The notes under the pieces: model-generated
The model's input: the letters and a program-made list of their open reading frames with translations, nothing else
The model's database searches: none
What the model was told of the DNA's origin: nothing
Source: Thermodesulfobacteriota bacterium
Lineage (GTDB): Bacteria; Desulfobacterota_D; UBA1144; Nemesobacterales; CSP1-2
Length of the DNA: 35,453 nt
Direction of reading: 5' to 3'
NCBI GenBank assembly: GCA_035559815.1
Contig: DATMAT010000024.1
Location: 1-35,453 of the forward strand
Shown: positions 34,273 to 35,453 of the stretch, in pieces
How positions within the stretch are numbered: position 1 is the first letter of the stretch
Layout: each line of letters starts with the position of its first letter
Made by a program: the position numbers and the translations under genes

Positions 34273-34310
34273 CCGTTCGCCCTGAGCTACGCCGAAGGGT
34301 CGAAGGACGG
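34273..34310. repeat. Palindromic intergenic repeat (minus-strand copy)
   Basis: Read on the minus strand it contains CCCTTCGGCGTAGCTCAGG followed by GCGAACGG. Over 27 bases it matches the element at 18455-18489 at 20 positions. It sits in the 278-bp gap between the radical SAM and methyltransferase genes; nothing else is recognised in that gap. Confidence 0.7.
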
Positions 34311-34428
34311 TCACCACTAGATTCGAATCGTCCACTTTTCAGCTAAAGCTAAAGCATTTACCAGCTTATACAGTTATCGGAGATGAGCCTACAATTGTGC
34401 ATTTACTGATGGGGTAGCGGGGGGAATT

Positions 34429-35453
34429 TTAATCCTGCCGTCCAAACAAACCTAGAGCTTTAACTACCTTGGTCTCGATAGGGAAGCGCACATCTAAATG
34501 CTTGATGCGATACATCGCTATGGGATGGTATAGCCTTCCTAACGCAACCACCATAGGGTTTGTCTTTTTGTAAGGGATAACGAAATGTCCTTTTCCCAGA
34601 AACATCAACGGAAAATCCAATCCCTCGATCAGTTTTCTTGTCTCCGGTGGCACCCATGGAGCATCTAGGGCTAAACGTCGATAGTTAAAACTTGCCCAGT
34701 CCTCCAACCGCTCAGGTTCCTTGAGTCCGTATTGAAGCGCCACGTGGTAAAGTTCAGTTCCGGGATAGGGGGTATAGATATTAAAACTCTTACATGCTCG
34801 CGGATTTTCATCCACTAGTTGTTCGGCTAAACGAATGCTATCAGCAAGTTCGTCTGGAGTCTCGGTGGGCATACCCATCATGAACAGATAAACGGGAACT
34901 ATGGGATACGGTATCAGTTTCCGGCTGGCCTCAATTACTTCTTCAAGGTAGATGTCCTTTTTTATCAAGTCGAGCATTCTTTGAGACCCGGATTCTACTC
35001 CAATTGTGAGGCGTTTGACGCCGGCCCTGACCAACAACTGAAGAAAGTCATCATCCATCCTGCATATTGTATCCGCCCGGATGTGGAGCTTACCGATGGT
35101 TATGTTGAGACCGGTTCGAACGATTTCCTCCATAATACCGTAAGCCCTTTTCATGTCGATAAAGAAATGATCGTCAGTGAAGTTAAAACCGCGTATTTCG
35201 TAATCATCTACTATCTGCTTCAGGTGATTCACCACGGTCTTGGGCTTCATGGCCCTCCATTTCCTCTTGTGCAGCACCGGGTCCCAACAGAAGCTGCAAC
35301 GAAACGTGCAGCCGCGGCTGGAATTGAAGCTAAATACGTCGGCCTCGAAGAGAGTCCGGCGGTAGTGGTTCATGTTCACCAGATGATAGGATAGAGGCGG
35401 CTGTTCATCGAGGCTTACGAAGGGACGTTCACCGGTCCAGCGGACTTTATAAT
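34429..35453 (-). CDS. Radical SAM protein, 5' part beyond the window (probably B12-binding type)
   Basis: The frame is open to the right edge: upstream of a GTG at 35379 it still reads WTGERPFVSLDEQPPLSY, so the true start lies outside and the GTG should not be used. The [4Fe-4S] cluster motif C-x3-C-x2-C is CTFRCSFC (35287-35310), followed by GFNFTDDHFFID, RADTICRMDD and RLTIGVESGSQRMLDLI, all standard in the Elp3/MiaB/B12-type radical SAM class. The visible linker before the cluster is like that joining an N-terminal cobalamin-binding domain in many such enzymes, but that domain cannot be seen here. Likely roles are C-methylation or another radical modification of a glycan or lipid precursor. 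Confidence 0.88.
   Translation of the reverse strand, partial: YKVRWTGERPFVSLDEQPPLSYHLVNMNHYRRTLFEADVFSFNSSRGCTFRCSFCWDPVLHKRKWRAMKPKTVVNHLKQIVDDYEIRGFNFTDDHFFIDMKRAYGIMEEIVRTGLNITIGKLHIRADTICRMDDDFLQLLVRAGVKRLTIGVESGSQRMLDLIKKDIYLEEVIEASRKLIPYPIVPVYLFMMGMPTETPDELADSIRLAEQLVDENPRACKSFNIYTPYPGTELYHVALQYGLKEPERLEDWASFNYRRLALDAPWVPPETRKLIEGLDFPLMFLGKGHFVIPYKKTNPMVVALGRLYHPIAMYRIKHLDVRFPIETKVVKALGLFGRQD

Noticed and set aside
34147-34335. 62-codon minus-strand frame in the gap after the radical SAM gene
   Set aside because: Much of it is the translated palindromic repeat (TVLRPFGVAQGERF), so it is unlikely to be a gene.
34981-35394. 137-codon plus-strand frame
   Set aside because: It is antisense to the radical SAM gene, whose motifs are unambiguous.
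1-35453. CRISPR arrays, tRNA or rRNA genes, transposases
   Set aside because: None was seen on either strand when reading by eye; no regularly spaced repeats and no transposase-like proteins occur.

Overview
The window is a dense, entirely minus-strand gene cluster (29 apparently intact coding regions plus one clear pseudogene) for building, decorating and exporting a complex surface glycan or glycolipid. No rRNA, tRNA, transposase, CRISPR array or housekeeping gene is visible, so the organism cannot be named. Strong AGGAGG-type ribosome sites, moderate GC, an LpxL/HtrB-type acyltransferase and a Wzx-type flippase suggest a Gram-negative-type bacterium, perhaps an uncultivated lineage. Short palindromic repeats of the CCCTTCGAC..GCTCAGG type sit in the two largest gene-free gaps.

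Transcription runs from the right edge to the left. Right block (35453-27234): a 5'-truncated radical SAM protein, a methyltransferase, a Glu/Leu/Phe/Val-type dehydrogenase, a VOC/methylmalonyl-CoA-epimerase-like protein, a PaaK/CapK-like adenylate-forming enzyme, a NodB-type polysaccharide deacetylase, a second methyltransferase and an NMT1/THI5-like binding protein without a leader. This resembles a precursor-making and tailoring module. Centre (27203-18830): a GT-C membrane glycosyltransferase, a PhyH-type dioxygenase, a second PaaK/CapK-like enzyme, three GT4 glycosyltransferases (two are tandem paralogues) and an acyl carrier protein. A 459-bp gap without genes follows.

Centre-left (18370-10340): an AMP-dependent acyl ligase, an LPLAT acyltransferase, a CmoA-like carboxy-SAM synthase homologue, a methyltransferase, an unusual methyltransferase-DUF3048 fusion and two GT2 glycosyltransferases coupled by tiny overlaps. 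Left (10121-27): a decayed Gfo/Idh/MocA pseudogene, a membrane-anchored sulfatase-fold enzyme with Thr where sulfatases have the formylglycine Cys/Ser, a GT87-type transferase, a Wzx-type flippase, a NodZ-like fucosyltransferase homologue, a GT2, an intact Gfo/Idh/MocA oxidoreductase and a GT2 that seems to be cut short by an in-frame TAG.

Working model (inference): GT2, GT4 and NodZ-like enzymes assemble a lipid-linked oligosaccharide in the cytoplasm. Three adenylating enzymes, the ACP, the dioxygenase and the LPLAT make and transfer an acyl decoration. The methyltransferases and possibly carboxy-SAM chemistry add C1 or carboxymethyl groups. The flippase exports the unit, and the GT-C enzymes and the alkaline-phosphatase-fold enzyme modify it outside. 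No Wzy, Wzz, ABC exporter or nucleotide-sugar synthesis gene is recognised here. The best candidates for new biology are the CmoA homologue in a glycan locus, the methyltransferase-DUF3048 fusion, and the activation module of two PaaK-like enzymes, a ligase and an ACP.
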